Of a DNA stretch of 19,065 bases, positions 1 to 6,725 are shown in pieces; position 1 is the stretch's first letter; every line of letters begins with the position of its first letter. The position numbers and the translations under genes were made by a program. Below the pieces are notes generated by a model. It was given only the letters and a program-made list of their open reading frames with translations, was not told the origin of the DNA and made no database searches. Source of the DNA: an uncultured Alistipes sp. (GTDB lineage Bacteria > Bacteroidota > Bacteroidia > Bacteroidales > Rikenellaceae); NCBI GenBank assembly GCA_947178455.1, contig CAMWYI010000017.1, positions 1 through 19,065 of the forward strand. The letters run 5' to 3'.

Positions 1-7
1 ATCTTTG
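1..7 (+). promoter_or_regulatory. Probable Bacteroidetes -7 promoter box for the ferredoxin gene (partial)
   Basis: The window opens with ATCTTTG, which would complete the Bacteroidetes -7 consensus TAnnTTTG if the base just outside the window is T. The same TATCTTTG occurs before rarA at 15901. It lies about 40 bases ahead of the ferredoxin ATG, a sensible leader length. The -33 region is outside the window. Confidence 0.5.
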
Positions 8-47
8 TCTAAACAAACATTCACAACTTTTTAATAAAAACACGAAC

Positions 48-215
48 ATGGCACACAAAATTACTGCCTCGTGCGTCGCTTGCGGCACCTGCATCGGCGA
101 ATGTCCGGTAGAGGCAATCTCGGCGGGCGACATCTACGTCATCGACCCCGACAAGTGCATCGACTGCGGCACGTGCGCAGGCGTTTGCCCGAGCGAAGCA
201 ATCGTCTCCGAGTAA
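48..215 (+). CDS. Small 2[4Fe-4S] ferredoxin (55 aa)
   Basis: This encodes a 55-residue clostridial-type ferredoxin, a soluble cytoplasmic electron carrier. Two complete CxxCxxCxxxCP motifs are visible: C9, C12, C15, C19-P and C37, C40, C43, C47-P. Together they provide the eight ligands for two [4Fe-4S] clusters. The two halves are internal repeats (ACGTCIGECP against DCGTCAGVCP), as expected for the family, and the length is normal. The ATG at 48 is chosen because the first cluster motif follows directly and an AT-rich leader precedes it. The gene stands alone: a probable -7 box lies at the window start and a strong hairpin terminator follows the stop. Bacteroidetes ferredoxins of this kind usually serve pyruvate:ferredoxin oxidoreductase, Rnf or hydrogenase chemistry. 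The partner cannot be read from this window. Confidence 0.93.
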   Translation: MAHKITASCVACGTCIGECPVEAISAGDIYVIDPDKCIDCGTCAGVCPSEAIVSE

Positions 216-233
216 TCGCACGACGATACACCA

Positions 234-270
234 AAGCGGCCCCTCCGATTCGGAATCGGAGGGGCCGCTT
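234..270. terminator. Bidirectional terminator hairpin between ferredoxin and crcB
   Basis: Bases 234-251 and 253-270 are perfect reverse complements (18-bp potential stem, single central base at 252; the loop in practice will be a few bases wider). The hairpin sits between the convergent stops of the ferredoxin (215) and crcB (286). An AA/TT pair caps each side, and a short T-containing stretch follows on the plus strand. Position and symmetry suggest termination in both directions. Confidence 0.85.
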
Positions 271-285
271 CGTTTGTACAAGGCC

Positions 286-663
286 CTACGCCGCCTTAAC
301 GAGCGACCGGCCCAGCCACACGAGCAGTAGACCGAGCAGAAAACTCAACCCGACGTACAATCCGAAGTAAAGCCAATGTTTCTGCTGCAACAAGAGGAAC
401 ATGTCGTCGGAAAAGGAGGAAAAAGTGGTGAATCCTCCGCAGAAGCCAGTGATGAGAAAGACGTTCATCGAGGGCGAAATCAAGTGGGTCTTCTCGGCCA
501 TACCGAAAAAGATGCCGATGATGAAGCTGCCCACGACGTTGACCGCAAACGTACCCCACGGAAAGGCCGAATTGCAGACGAAATGGGCGAATTTGCCCGT
601 CAGAAAACGCAGGCAGGTGCCGATGAAGCCGCCCAAACCTGCCAAAAACATCGCTTTGAACAT
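286..663 (-). CDS. crcB: CrcB/Fluc fluoride ion channel (125 aa)
   Basis: CrcB (Fluc) is a small inner-membrane protein that dimerises in antiparallel fashion and exports fluoride. The 125-residue product has four hydrophobic segments (about 3-22, 36-56, 66-90 and 97-118). It also carries the family signatures: GLGGFIGTCLRF near the N-terminus, GTFAVNVVGSF at 38-47 with the pore Asn at N42, and GFCGGFTTFSSF at 73-84. F81 and F84 there correspond to the Phe box that lines the two pores. The reading frame extends upstream to 732, but the family normally begins as at 663 (MFKAMFLAG), which gives the usual length. A -7 box 42 bases upstream on the same strand also supports this start. The gene converges on the ferredoxin gene and diverges from the urease operon. 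Confidence 0.93.
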   Translation of the reverse strand: MFKAMFLAGLGGFIGTCLRFLTGKFAHFVCNSAFPWGTFAVNVVGSFIIGIFFGMAEKTHLISPSMNVFLITGFCGGFTTFSSFSDDMFLLLQQKHWLYFGLYVGLSFLLGLLLVWLGRSLVKAA

Positions 664-704
664 ATCGTTTCGTATTGAAAATCGGAAGCACTGCAAGTTC
701 CGTA

Positions 705-712
705 CAAATGTA
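705..712 (-). promoter_or_regulatory. -7 promoter box for crcB
   Basis: Read on the minus strand the bases are TACATTTG, an exact match to the Bacteroidetes -7 consensus TAnnTTTG. It ends 42 bases before the crcB ATG at 663. No clear -33 TTTG was found at the expected distance. Confidence 0.5.
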
Positions 713-807
713 ATAAAAATCCCGCTGCGCATCTATCGCACGCCTTAATTAAAAACAGAGCAACGAGCGCGCTTCCGGCCATAAAAAGCGAACGGACGGG
801 CCGCAGC

Positions 808-880
808 CCTTAAAACCCGCTTTTTAAGCGGGCGGGGTGGCACACTCTTTGCCGCAGAGCGCTTCGCCGGGCTCGCAGTG
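808..880. repeat. Palindromic intergenic element, copy A (upstream of ureA)
   Basis: The gap between crcB and ureA holds a 7-bp-stem hairpin with a TTT loop (816-822 pairing with 826-832). After it come four short blocks that recur in the same order in the ureF-ureG gap: TTTAAGCG (823-830), ACACTC (842-847), GCTTCG (861-866) and GGCTCGCAG (870-878). The collinearity suggests a dispersed intergenic repeat family. I could not recognise a -7 promoter box for ureA in this gap, although a promoter is expected somewhere between 664 and 933. Confidence 0.45.
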
Positions 881-933
881 TTTCGCGGAAGATCGAACAG
901 CCATCGCCCGCAAACCGAAAAATTCTTATCACT

Positions 934-1236
934 ATGCATTTGACACCGAAAGAGATCGACAAGCTGATGCTGCTTTCGCTCGGCTCGATTGCCGAACGGC
1001 GCATGAAAAAGGGGCTGAAACTCAACTACCCCGAAGCCGTTGCCTACATCACCTCGACGGCCCTCGAAGGAGCCCGCGAAGGCAAAACCGTCGAAACCGT
1101 CATGAAAGAGGCGGCGAGCGTGCTGACCAAAGACGACGTCATGGAAGGCGTCGCCGACATGATCGGCCTGTTGCAGGTCGAAGCCGTCTTTACGGACGGC
1201 ACCCGACTGGTCAGCATCCACCAGCCCATCAAATAA
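934..1236 (+). CDS. ureA: Urease subunit gamma UreA (100 aa)
   Basis: This is the smallest of the three structural subunits of nickel urease, which hydrolyses urea to ammonia and carbamate in the cytoplasm. The 100-residue length is standard. The N-terminus MHLTPKEIDKLML is the family hallmark. KLNYPEAVAYI (about 29-39), the DDVMEGVADMI helix and the closing DGTRLVSIHQPI are also typical. It is the first gene of the urease operon and is followed after 22 bases by ureB. Gamma and beta are separate here, as in most bacteria, not fused as in Helicobacter. The start is set by the conserved MHLTPKE. Confidence 0.97.
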   Translation: MHLTPKEIDKLMLLSLGSIAERRMKKGLKLNYPEAVAYITSTALEGAREGKTVETVMKEAASVLTKDDVMEGVADMIGLLQVEAVFTDGTRLVSIHQPIK

Positions 1237-1258
1237 CCGACACAATTCATTTTCGACT

Positions 1259-1843
1259 ATGGAAACGAACAATCACAACACTGCGAACAACGCTTCGCAG
1301 CCGACAAGCCTCTATCCGAATCAGCCCGGGTTCCGGCCCGACAAACCCGTCGCCGTAGGCGGCGTGCTGCTGCATTCGGGTCCTATCGCCTACAACGAAG
1401 GGCGCAAAACCGTCAAACTCACCGTGCGCAATACGGGCGACCGCCCCATTCAGGTCGGGTCGCATTTCCACTTCTTCGAGGTGAACCGCTATTTGGAGTT
1501 CGACCGCGAGGCTGCGTTCGGCTGCCACTTGAACATTCCGGCGACCACCGCCGTGCGGTTCGAGCCCGGCGACCAGAAAGAGGTCGAACTCGTCGCCTAT
1601 TCGGGCAAACGGCGCATCATCGGGTTCAACGGGCTGGTCATGGGCTATGCAGGCGATGAGGAGGGCCCCTCCTACTATCCGGCCCGCACGCAGGCGATGC
1701 AGAACATGCACATGAGCGGTTTCAAGACCACCGGCGGCAAGACCCCGAAAGAGGGCACGGCAAGCGAACCGAAACAGCAACCGAAAACCGCTCCGGCCGC
1801 GCACTCCGCAACGAACAATTCCACGAACACGCATAAACACTAA
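1259..1843 (+). CDS. ureB: Urease subunit beta UreB with N- and C-terminal extensions (194 aa)
   Basis: This is the second structural subunit of the urease trimer. The beta core spans about residues 33-129 and is unmistakable: GSHFHFFEVNRYLEFDRE (68-84), TAVRFEPGDQKEVELV (97-112) and RRIIGFNGLV (118-127). Classical three-subunit UreB proteins are about 100-125 residues, so this one is unusually long. An Asn/Gln-rich leader of about 30 residues precedes the core. A tail of about 65 residues follows, first moderately structured (130-160) and then low-complexity, rich in Lys, Gln, Thr, Ala and Asn and ending THKH. The segment QAMQNMHMSGFKTTGGK resembles the C-terminal extension of H. pylori UreA, which helps build the dodecameric (alpha-beta)3x4 shell. 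No internal Met offers a shorter start. ureC begins 4 bases downstream. Confidence 0.95.
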   Translation: METNNHNTANNASQPTSLYPNQPGFRPDKPVAVGGVLLHSGPIAYNEGRKTVKLTVRNTGDRPIQVGSHFHFFEVNRYLEFDREAAFGCHLNIPATTAVRFEPGDQKEVELVAYSGKRRIIGFNGLVMGYAGDEEGPSYYPARTQAMQNMHMSGFKTTGGKTPKEGTASEPKQQPKTAPAAHSATNNSTNTHKH

Positions 1844-1847
1844 AACG

Positions 1848-3566
1848 ATGGCAACCGTATCACGTCAAGAATACAACAACCTGTTCGGCCCGACCAAAGG
1901 AGACAAAATCCGGCTGGGCGACACCAATCTGTACATCGAAATCGAAAAAGACCTCCGCGAATACGGCGACGAGGTGGTGTACGGCGGCGGCAAGACCCTG
2001 CGCGACGGCATGGGACTGGCCAACACGATGACCTCCAAAGAGGGTTCGCTCGATTTGGTCATCACCAACGTCACGGTGCTCGACCCTGTCGTCGGCGTGG
2101 TCAAGGCCGACGTCGGCATCAAGGACGGCAAAATCGCCGGACTGGGCAAATCGGGCAATCCGAACACCATGAAGGGCGTCGACCCCAATCTGGTCACGAG
2201 CGCAGGAACCGATGCCATTTCGGGCGAGCACCTGATTCTGACGGCGGCCGGTATCGACGGCCACGTCCACCTCATCTCGCCGCAGCAGGCCTATGCCAGC
2301 CTGAGCAACGGCATTACGACCATCATCGGCGGCGGCATCGGCCCCACCGACGGCACGAACGGCACGACCATTACGTCAGGTCGCTGGAACATCGAAAAGA
2401 TGCTCCAATCCATCGAAGCGCTGCCCGTCAACGTGGGCATGTGCGGCAAGGGCAACTGCTCGGTCGAACAGCCTATCGAAGAGCAAATCGAAGCGGGTGC
2501 GTGCGGCTTGAAAGTCCACGAGGACTGGGGCTCCACACCGGCCGCGATTCGTGCGGCGTTGAGCGTCGCCGACCGCTACGACGTACAGGTCGCCATTCAC
2601 ACCGACACCCTCAACGAGGGCGGATACGTCGAAGACACCATTGCGGCGATGGACGGCCGTACGATTCATACCTACCACACCGAGGGTGCGGGCGGCGGAC
2701 ACGCCCCCGACCTGCTGAAAGTGGCCTCGATGCCCTATGTGCTGCCGTCGTCGACCAACCCCACGCTGCCGTTCGGCATCAACTCGCAGGCCGAGCTGTT
2801 CGACATGATTATGGTATGCCACAACCTCAATCCGAAAATTCCGTCGGACGTGTCGTTCGCCGAAAGCCGCGTGCGTCCCGAAACGCAGGCCGCCGAGAAC
2901 GTACTGCACGACTTGGGCGTGCTGTCTATGGTATCGTCGGACTCGCAGGCCATGGGCCGCATCGGCGAATCGTTCATGCGCACGATTCAAATGGCCTCGT
3001 TCATGAAAGACGCCGTCGGCAAACTCGACGGCGATGCCGACGGCAACGACAACTTCCGCGTGCTGCGCTATCTGGCCAAAATCACGATCAATCCGGCCAT
3101 TACGTTCGGTATGTCGGACTACATTGGCTCGGTCGAAAAGGGCAAAATGGCCGACTTGGTGCTGTGGGAGCCGCAATTCTTCGGCACCAAACCCAAAATG
3201 GTCATCAAGGGCGGTCTCATCAGCTGGTCGAACATGGGCGACCCCAACGCCTCGCTCCCCACGCCGCAGCCGTGCTACTACCGGCCGATGTTCGGAGCCT
3301 TCGGCAAAGCGCTGCCGCAAACCTGCATCTCGTTCGTTTCCGAAGCAGCGTGCAGCAGCGGCATCCGCGAACGGCTGGGATTGGAACGTCTCGTGAAGCC
3401 CGTGCGCCGCACGCGCCAGCTCACCAAACGCGACATGGTGCGCAACGGCTGCACGCCGCATATCGACGTCGACCCCGAAACGTTCGACGTCATGGTCAAC
3501 GGCGTGAAAGCCTATGTCAAACCGGCCGAAAAATTCCCGTTGAGCCAGCTCTACTGGTTCTGCTAA
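1848..3566 (+). CDS. ureC: Urease catalytic subunit alpha UreC (572 aa)
   Basis: The catalytic subunit binds the dinuclear nickel centre. The full 572-residue length is normal. All active-site residues are present, each offset by +5 from Klebsiella numbering: nickel ligands H139 and H141 (GIDGHVH), K222 for carbamylation (GLKVHEDWG), H251 (IHTDTLNEGG), H277 (HTEGAGGGHAPD) and D365 (SSDSQAMGR). The mobile-flap C324 and catalytic H325 lie in MVCHNL, and R341 is also conserved. The N-terminal GPTKGDKIRLGDT and the C-terminal QLYWFC are typical. The position after H325 is Asn where many ureases have His, a minor variation. Nothing suggests inactivation. A strong hairpin lies just after the stop, before the accessory genes. 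Confidence 0.98.
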   Translation: MATVSRQEYNNLFGPTKGDKIRLGDTNLYIEIEKDLREYGDEVVYGGGKTLRDGMGLANTMTSKEGSLDLVITNVTVLDPVVGVVKADVGIKDGKIAGLGKSGNPNTMKGVDPNLVTSAGTDAISGEHLILTAAGIDGHVHLISPQQAYASLSNGITTIIGGGIGPTDGTNGTTITSGRWNIEKMLQSIEALPVNVGMCGKGNCSVEQPIEEQIEAGACGLKVHEDWGSTPAAIRAALSVADRYDVQVAIHTDTLNEGGYVEDTIAAMDGRTIHTYHTEGAGGGHAPDLLKVASMPYVLPSSTNPTLPFGINSQAELFDMIMVCHNLNPKIPSDVSFAESRVRPETQAAENVLHDLGVLSMVSSDSQAMGRIGESFMRTIQMASFMKDAVGKLDGDADGNDNFRVLRYLAKITINPAITFGMSDYIGSVEKGKMADLVLWEPQFFGTKPKMVIKGGLISWSNMGDPNASLPTPQPCYYRPMFGAFGKALPQTCISFVSEAACSSGIRERLGLERLVKPVRRTRQLTKRDMVRNGCTPHIDVDPETFDVMVNGVKAYVKPAEKFPLSQLYWFC

Positions 3567-3575
3567 CAGCTTATC

Positions 3576-3618
3576 GTCGTTGCGAGCCTGCCGGTGCAGG
3601 CCCGCAACGACCCGTTTT
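3576..3618 (+). terminator. Hairpin between ureC and ureE, possible attenuator or RNA-processing site
   Basis: Bases 3576-3584 (GTCGTTGCG) pair with 3603-3611 (CGCAACGAC), and 3586-3591 (GCCTGC) pair with 3596-3601 (GCAGGC). One mismatch separates the two helices and the loop is CGGT. A TTTT run follows at 3615-3618. This 36-nt structure fills most of the 71-bp gap between the structural genes and the first chaperone gene, the only large gap in this part of the operon. It could partially terminate transcription or protect the ureABC message, giving more structural subunit than chaperone. The role is inferred. Confidence 0.6.
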
Positions 3619-3637
3619 ACCCATCGAAGAACAAGCC

Positions 3638-4219
3638 ATGCAAATCTATTCGGAAATCATCGGCAATCTCCGCGACCCGCAATGGGCCGACCGGTCGAAG
3701 AGCGACCGCGTGGAGTACATCGAACTCGACCAATGGACCGCCCAAAAGAGCCGTTTCGTCGTGCAGAGCGACGCGGGCGACGAATATGCCGTCGCACTCA
3801 AACGCCACACGCAGCTGGTCGACGGCGATATTCTGGCTTACGACGCCCTGAACCGCCGCATCGTGGCGTTCCGCATCCGGCTCAACGACGTGCTCGTGGC
3901 CGACCTCGCGGGACTGGCCGGAGCACCCGCCGACGAACTGCTGCACACGGCGGTCGAACTGGGCCACGCTATCGGCAACCAGCACTGGCCCGCTGTGGTC
4001 AAAGGGACGAAAGTCTACGTTCCGCTGACGGTCGACCGCAAGGTGATGGCCAGCGTCATGCAGACCCACCGGTTGGAAGGGGTAACCTGCACGTTCCAGC
4101 CCGGAGCGGAGGTCATCCCCTACCTCGCGCCCCACGAAATCCGCCGCTTGTTCGGCGGCACCGACCCGGGATGCGCCGAACATGCGCATCACCACCACCC
4201 CGAACCGATAGCGCAATGA
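3638..4219 (+). CDS. ureE: Urease accessory protein UreE, nickel metallochaperone (193 aa)
   Basis: UreE carries nickel to the UreG/UreF/UreD complex during urease maturation. The 193-residue product has an N-terminal peptide-binding-like domain (about 1-88) and a C-terminal metal-binding domain. The hallmark GHAIGNQHWP lies at 109-118, and H116 matches the conserved interface nickel ligand. The C-terminus carries a short Cys/His-rich tail (CAEHAHHHHPEP, 179-190) that can bind additional nickel. It is shorter than the Klebsiella His-tail but clearly present. The protein is somewhat longer than many UreE (about 150-170). The frame is open far upstream, but the ATG at 3638 gives the normal N-terminus and lies just after the ureC-ureE hairpin. 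Its stop overlaps the ureF start (ATGA). Confidence 0.95.
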   Translation: MQIYSEIIGNLRDPQWADRSKSDRVEYIELDQWTAQKSRFVVQSDAGDEYAVALKRHTQLVDGDILAYDALNRRIVAFRIRLNDVLVADLAGLAGAPADELLHTAVELGHAIGNQHWPAVVKGTKVYVPLTVDRKVMASVMQTHRLEGVTCTFQPGAEVIPYLAPHEIRRLFGGTDPGCAEHAHHHHPEPIAQ

Positions 4220-4905
4220 ACGATCCGACCCTGATGCTGCGGATGTTGCAGTTCGCCGATTCAGCCTTTCCTATCGGAAGTTTCGCTTTTTCCGACGGGC
4301 TGGAAGCCGCCGTTGCCGAAGGGCTCGTTCGCGACGCCGCGACACTGGCCTGCTACACCGACGAAATCGTCCGCCGCACGGCCACGACCGATGCGGTAGC
4401 GGCCCTCCACGCCGCTTCGGCCTGCCGGTGCAACGACTATCCGGCCGTCTGCAAGGCCGACGGTGCCCTGCTGCGCACGAAACTCAACGACGAAGCCCGC
4501 ACGATGCAACGACGCACGGGCCGCAAGCTGACCGAACTGGCCGTCGCGCTGTTCGACAACCCGCTGCTGCAACGCTGGCACGCCGACGTCAAGGCCGAAC
4601 GAACACCCGGATGCTGTCCGGTAGCGCAAGGCGTGTTGTTCGCCGTGTGCGGACTTTCGGACGACGCGCTGTTCGCCACGCTGATTTACGGCGCAGCGAA
4701 TCGGGTGCTGAATGCCGCACTGCGCTGCGTACGGGTATCGCACATCGACACCCAACGGATTCTGACGGAGCTCGCGACCGGCATCGCGGCGCTCTACGAC
4801 GAAGCATCCGACATGGAACTGGACGAAATGCACGCCTTTTCGCCCCAGCTCGACCTGCTGGCCGCCCTGCACGAAAAAGGCACGGGACGGATGTTTATGA
4901 ACTGA
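4216..4905 (+). CDS. ureF: Urease accessory protein UreF (229 aa)
   Basis: UreF bridges UreD-bound apo-urease and the UreG GTPase and acts as a gate for nickel delivery. The 229-residue, largely helical product is of normal length. It carries the family signature FADSAFPIGSFAFSDGLE at about 13-30, followed by the characteristic RTKLNDEART region near 95 and the C-terminal helix containing HAFSPQLDLLAALHE. The ATG overlaps the ureE stop by 4 bases, indicating translational coupling. After its stop comes a 226-bp palindrome-rich gap before ureG, unusual in an otherwise compact operon. Confidence 0.95.
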   Translation: MNDPTLMLRMLQFADSAFPIGSFAFSDGLEAAVAEGLVRDAATLACYTDEIVRRTATTDAVAALHAASACRCNDYPAVCKADGALLRTKLNDEARTMQRRTGRKLTELAVALFDNPLLQRWHADVKAERTPGCCPVAQGVLFAVCGLSDDALFATLIYGAANRVLNAALRCVRVSHIDTQRILTELATGIAALYDEASDMELDEMHAFSPQLDLLAALHEKGTGRMFMN

Positions 4906-4933
4906 CCGCGGGCCGGAGACTGCGGACGGCACG

Positions 4934-5056
4934 CCCCGTTAAGAACGGGGATTTAAGCGCAACGGACACTCCCCATGCTTCGCAACGTTTCTGCGCCTTT
5001 CGACAGGGCGTGCCTCCGCTGACGGAGGCTTCGGCCCGCGCGGCTCGCAGAGCCGC
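4934..5056. repeat. Palindromic intergenic element, copy B (between ureF and ureG)
   Basis: Three clear hairpins sit in this 226-bp gap: 4934-4940 with 4944-4950 (CCCCGTT/AACGGGG, loop AAG), 5012-5018 with 5023-5029 (GCCTCCG/CGGAGGC, loop CTGA), and 5040-5046 with 5050-5056 (GCGGCTC/GAGCCGC, loop GCA). Four blocks shared with the gap before ureA occur in the same order: TTTAAGCG (4952-4959), ACACTC (4966-4971), GCTTCG (5028-5033) and GGCTCGCAG (5042-5050). I read both as diverged members of one repeat family. Here the repeat interrupts an operon and could act as an attenuator or RNA-processing site. Confidence 0.5.
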
Positions 5057-5107
5057 AAACGGTTTATAAACAAGTGTCGGGAGCGACCACAACCGCCAAA
5101 AGAATAA

Positions 5108-5115
5108 TAACTTTT
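5108..5115 (+). promoter_or_regulatory. Weak candidate internal -7 box before ureG
   Basis: TAACTTTT differs from TAnnTTTG at one position. It lies in an AT-rich stretch (about 5099-5130) ending at the ureG ATG. No -33 element is visible. It could restart transcription of ureG-ureD and downstream genes after the hairpin cluster, but support is thin. Confidence 0.25.
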
Positions 5116-5131
5116 AATCGCGCTAATAAAT

Positions 5132-5791
5132 ATGGCACAAACCTGTCGCATCGGAATCGGAGGACCCGTCGGTTCCGGTAAAACGGCCTTGATCGAGGCC
5201 GTCACGCCCCGCCTGCTGGAAATGGGCTACAAAGTACTGGTCATCACCAACGACGTGGTGACTACCGAAGACGCCAAACACGTCCGCAAGATGTTGAAAG
5301 GCATTCTGGTCGAAGAACGCATCATCGGCGTCGAAACGGGCGCATGCCCCCATACGGCCGTCCGCGAAGACCCGTCGATGAACCTCGCCGCCGTCGAAGA
5401 GATGGAGGCCCGTTTTCCCGACGGCGACATCGTGCTCATCGAGTCGGGCGGCGACAACCTCACGCTCACGTTCAGCCCCGCGCTGGTCGATTTCTTCATC
5501 TACGTCATCGACGTGGCGGCGGGCGACAAAATCCCGCGCAAGGACGGGCCGGGTATTTCGCAGTCGGACATCCTCGTCATCAACAAAACCGACTTGGCGC
5601 CTTACGTCCACGCCGATTTGGAAGTCATGCGACGGGATTCGGCCGCGATGCGCCCTTCTGGAAAACCGTTCGTCTTCACCAACTGCATGACCGGCGAGGG
5701 CATCGACGAGCTGGTCGGATTGATTCGCCGCATGGCCCTCTTCGACCTCGACCGCACGCTGCAAAACGAAACCGCTATCGCCGAACCATGA
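5132..5791 (+). CDS. ureG: Urease accessory protein UreG, SIMIBI GTPase (219 aa)
   Basis: UreG hydrolyses GTP to drive nickel insertion into urease. The 219-residue protein has a P-loop GGPVGSGKTAL (10-20) and the nickel-binding CPH motif at C72-P73-H74 (ETGACPHTAVREDPSMN). It also has the ESGGDNLTLTFSPAL segment and the guanine-specificity motif NKTDLAP. Length and every motif match functional family members. The ATG at 5132 follows an AT-rich leader and begins directly on the first strand leading to the P-loop. The stop overlaps the ureD start (ATGA), so the two are translationally coupled. Confidence 0.98.
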   Translation: MAQTCRIGIGGPVGSGKTALIEAVTPRLLEMGYKVLVITNDVVTTEDAKHVRKMLKGILVEERIIGVETGACPHTAVREDPSMNLAAVEEMEARFPDGDIVLIESGGDNLTLTFSPALVDFFIYVIDVAAGDKIPRKDGPGISQSDILVINKTDLAPYVHADLEVMRRDSAAMRPSGKPFVFTNCMTGEGIDELVGLIRRMALFDLDRTLQNETAIAEP

Positions 5792-6696
5792 CGCCGACCG
5801 CTTGTGCCAAAGAGATGCAGCCCTTCGCGGGTGCGCTGCACACTGCTCCCGACGGCAAACGGGGCTATCTGTACATGGGGTTCGAGTTGGACCGCGACGG
5901 GAAATCCATTCTGCGCGAACTGGAACGCCGCACGCCCATCATCGTGCAGCAGGAGCTCTATTTCGACGAGGCGATGCCCGAAATGCCGTGCGTCTACATT
6001 CTTTCGTCGGGCGGGCCCAACGTCGACGGCGACCGCTACGAGCAGCATTTCGTCGTCCGGCGCGATGCCTTCGCCCACGTGTCGACCGGCGCAGCGACCA
6101 AACTGGCCGAAATGCGCCGCAACTATTCGGGCATGGTGCAACGTTTCGACTTGGAAGCCGGAGCCTACCTCGAATACCTGCCCGAACCGGTCATCCCCTG
6201 CCGGCACACCCGCTACCACGTCGATACGGCCATCCGCATCGACCCGACGGCAACGCTGTGCTATGCCGAAATCTATTCGAGCGGCCGCCGCTACTTCGGC
6301 GAGGGCGAACGCTTCCGTTACGATATTCTGTCGGTCGCGACGCACGCCGCACGCCCCGACGGAACCCCGCTTTTTCGAGAAAAATTCATCGTCCGGCCCG
6401 AGCGCCATTCGCCCGAACGGCTCGGTGCGATGAACGGCTACGACCTATTCGCGAACGCTGTCGTGCTGACGCCGCCCGACCACGCCGAGTGCATCTACGG
6501 ACGGACGGAGGCCTTCATCGACCGCGAAAGGCGTTTGGCCGCGGGCATCACGCGGCTGCCGAACGACTGCGGGCTGATTTACAAGGTGCTGGGCAACGAT
6601 ACGGGTGCCGTGAAACGGCTCGTCCGCGAATTTTGCAGCACCGTGCGCCAATGCGTCAAAGGGAAACCGCTGCCGGAAGAGTTCCCATGGCGATAA
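5788..6696 (+). CDS. ureD: Urease accessory protein UreD/UreH (302 aa)
   Basis: UreD (UreH in Helicobacter) binds apo-urease directly and recruits UreF and UreG. The 302-residue product is predicted to be beta-rich and of ordinary length. Recognisable features are the TPIIVQQELYFDEAMPEMPCVYILSSGG-type region (about 49-76), where UreD proteins have the P-x-x-Q-x-a-x-Y pattern, the following GGxxxGD-like turn (GPNVDGDRYE), and ATKLAEMRRNYSGMVQ. UreD sequences diverge strongly, so position counts: it lies inside the operon directly coupled to ureG through an ATGA overlap. Placing ureD last is the common order in Bacteroidetes and Helicobacter-like operons. Confidence 0.93.
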   Translation: MTPTACAKEMQPFAGALHTAPDGKRGYLYMGFELDRDGKSILRELERRTPIIVQQELYFDEAMPEMPCVYILSSGGPNVDGDRYEQHFVVRRDAFAHVSTGAATKLAEMRRNYSGMVQRFDLEAGAYLEYLPEPVIPCRHTRYHVDTAIRIDPTATLCYAEIYSSGRRYFGEGERFRYDILSVATHAARPDGTPLFREKFIVRPERHSPERLGAMNGYDLFANAVVLTPPDHAECIYGRTEAFIDRERRLAAGITRLPNDCGLIYKVLGNDTGAVKRLVREFCSTVRQCVKGKPLPEEFPWR

Positions 6697-6725
6697 CACC
6701 GAAAAATTCAAAAACATAAAAAACA

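Noticed and set aside
664..780. A fluoride riboswitch in the crcB leader
   Set aside because: crcB is often under a fluoride riboswitch, so I looked for its conserved GGCGATGG-type start and the later conserved bases on the minus strand. I found no match. The leader from the presumed promoter is only about 40 bases, too short for it.
733..933. A nickel/cobalt (NiCo) or other riboswitch, or a nickel-repressor operator, upstream of ureA
   Set aside because: The hairpins there are better explained as the repeat shared with the ureF-ureG gap. I see no conserved riboswitch core and no convincing NikR-type dyad, apart from an isolated TTAATTAA palindrome at 745-752.
2818..2838. Asn instead of His after catalytic H325 in UreC as a sign of inactivation
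   Set aside because: The catalytic His itself and the flap Cys are present. The following residue is not a nickel ligand, so the enzyme is expected to be active.
2376..3461. A 361-codon minus-strand frame opposite ureC
   Set aside because: It lies fully inside ureC, which is intact with all active-site residues. The composition (Arg, His, Val, Gly) is that of an antisense shadow.
4905..5131. A small protein gene in the ureF-ureG gap
   Set aside because: Several short frames cross it on both strands, but all run through the hairpins, have Arg/Ala-rich content and lack motifs. The repeat-element reading is simpler.
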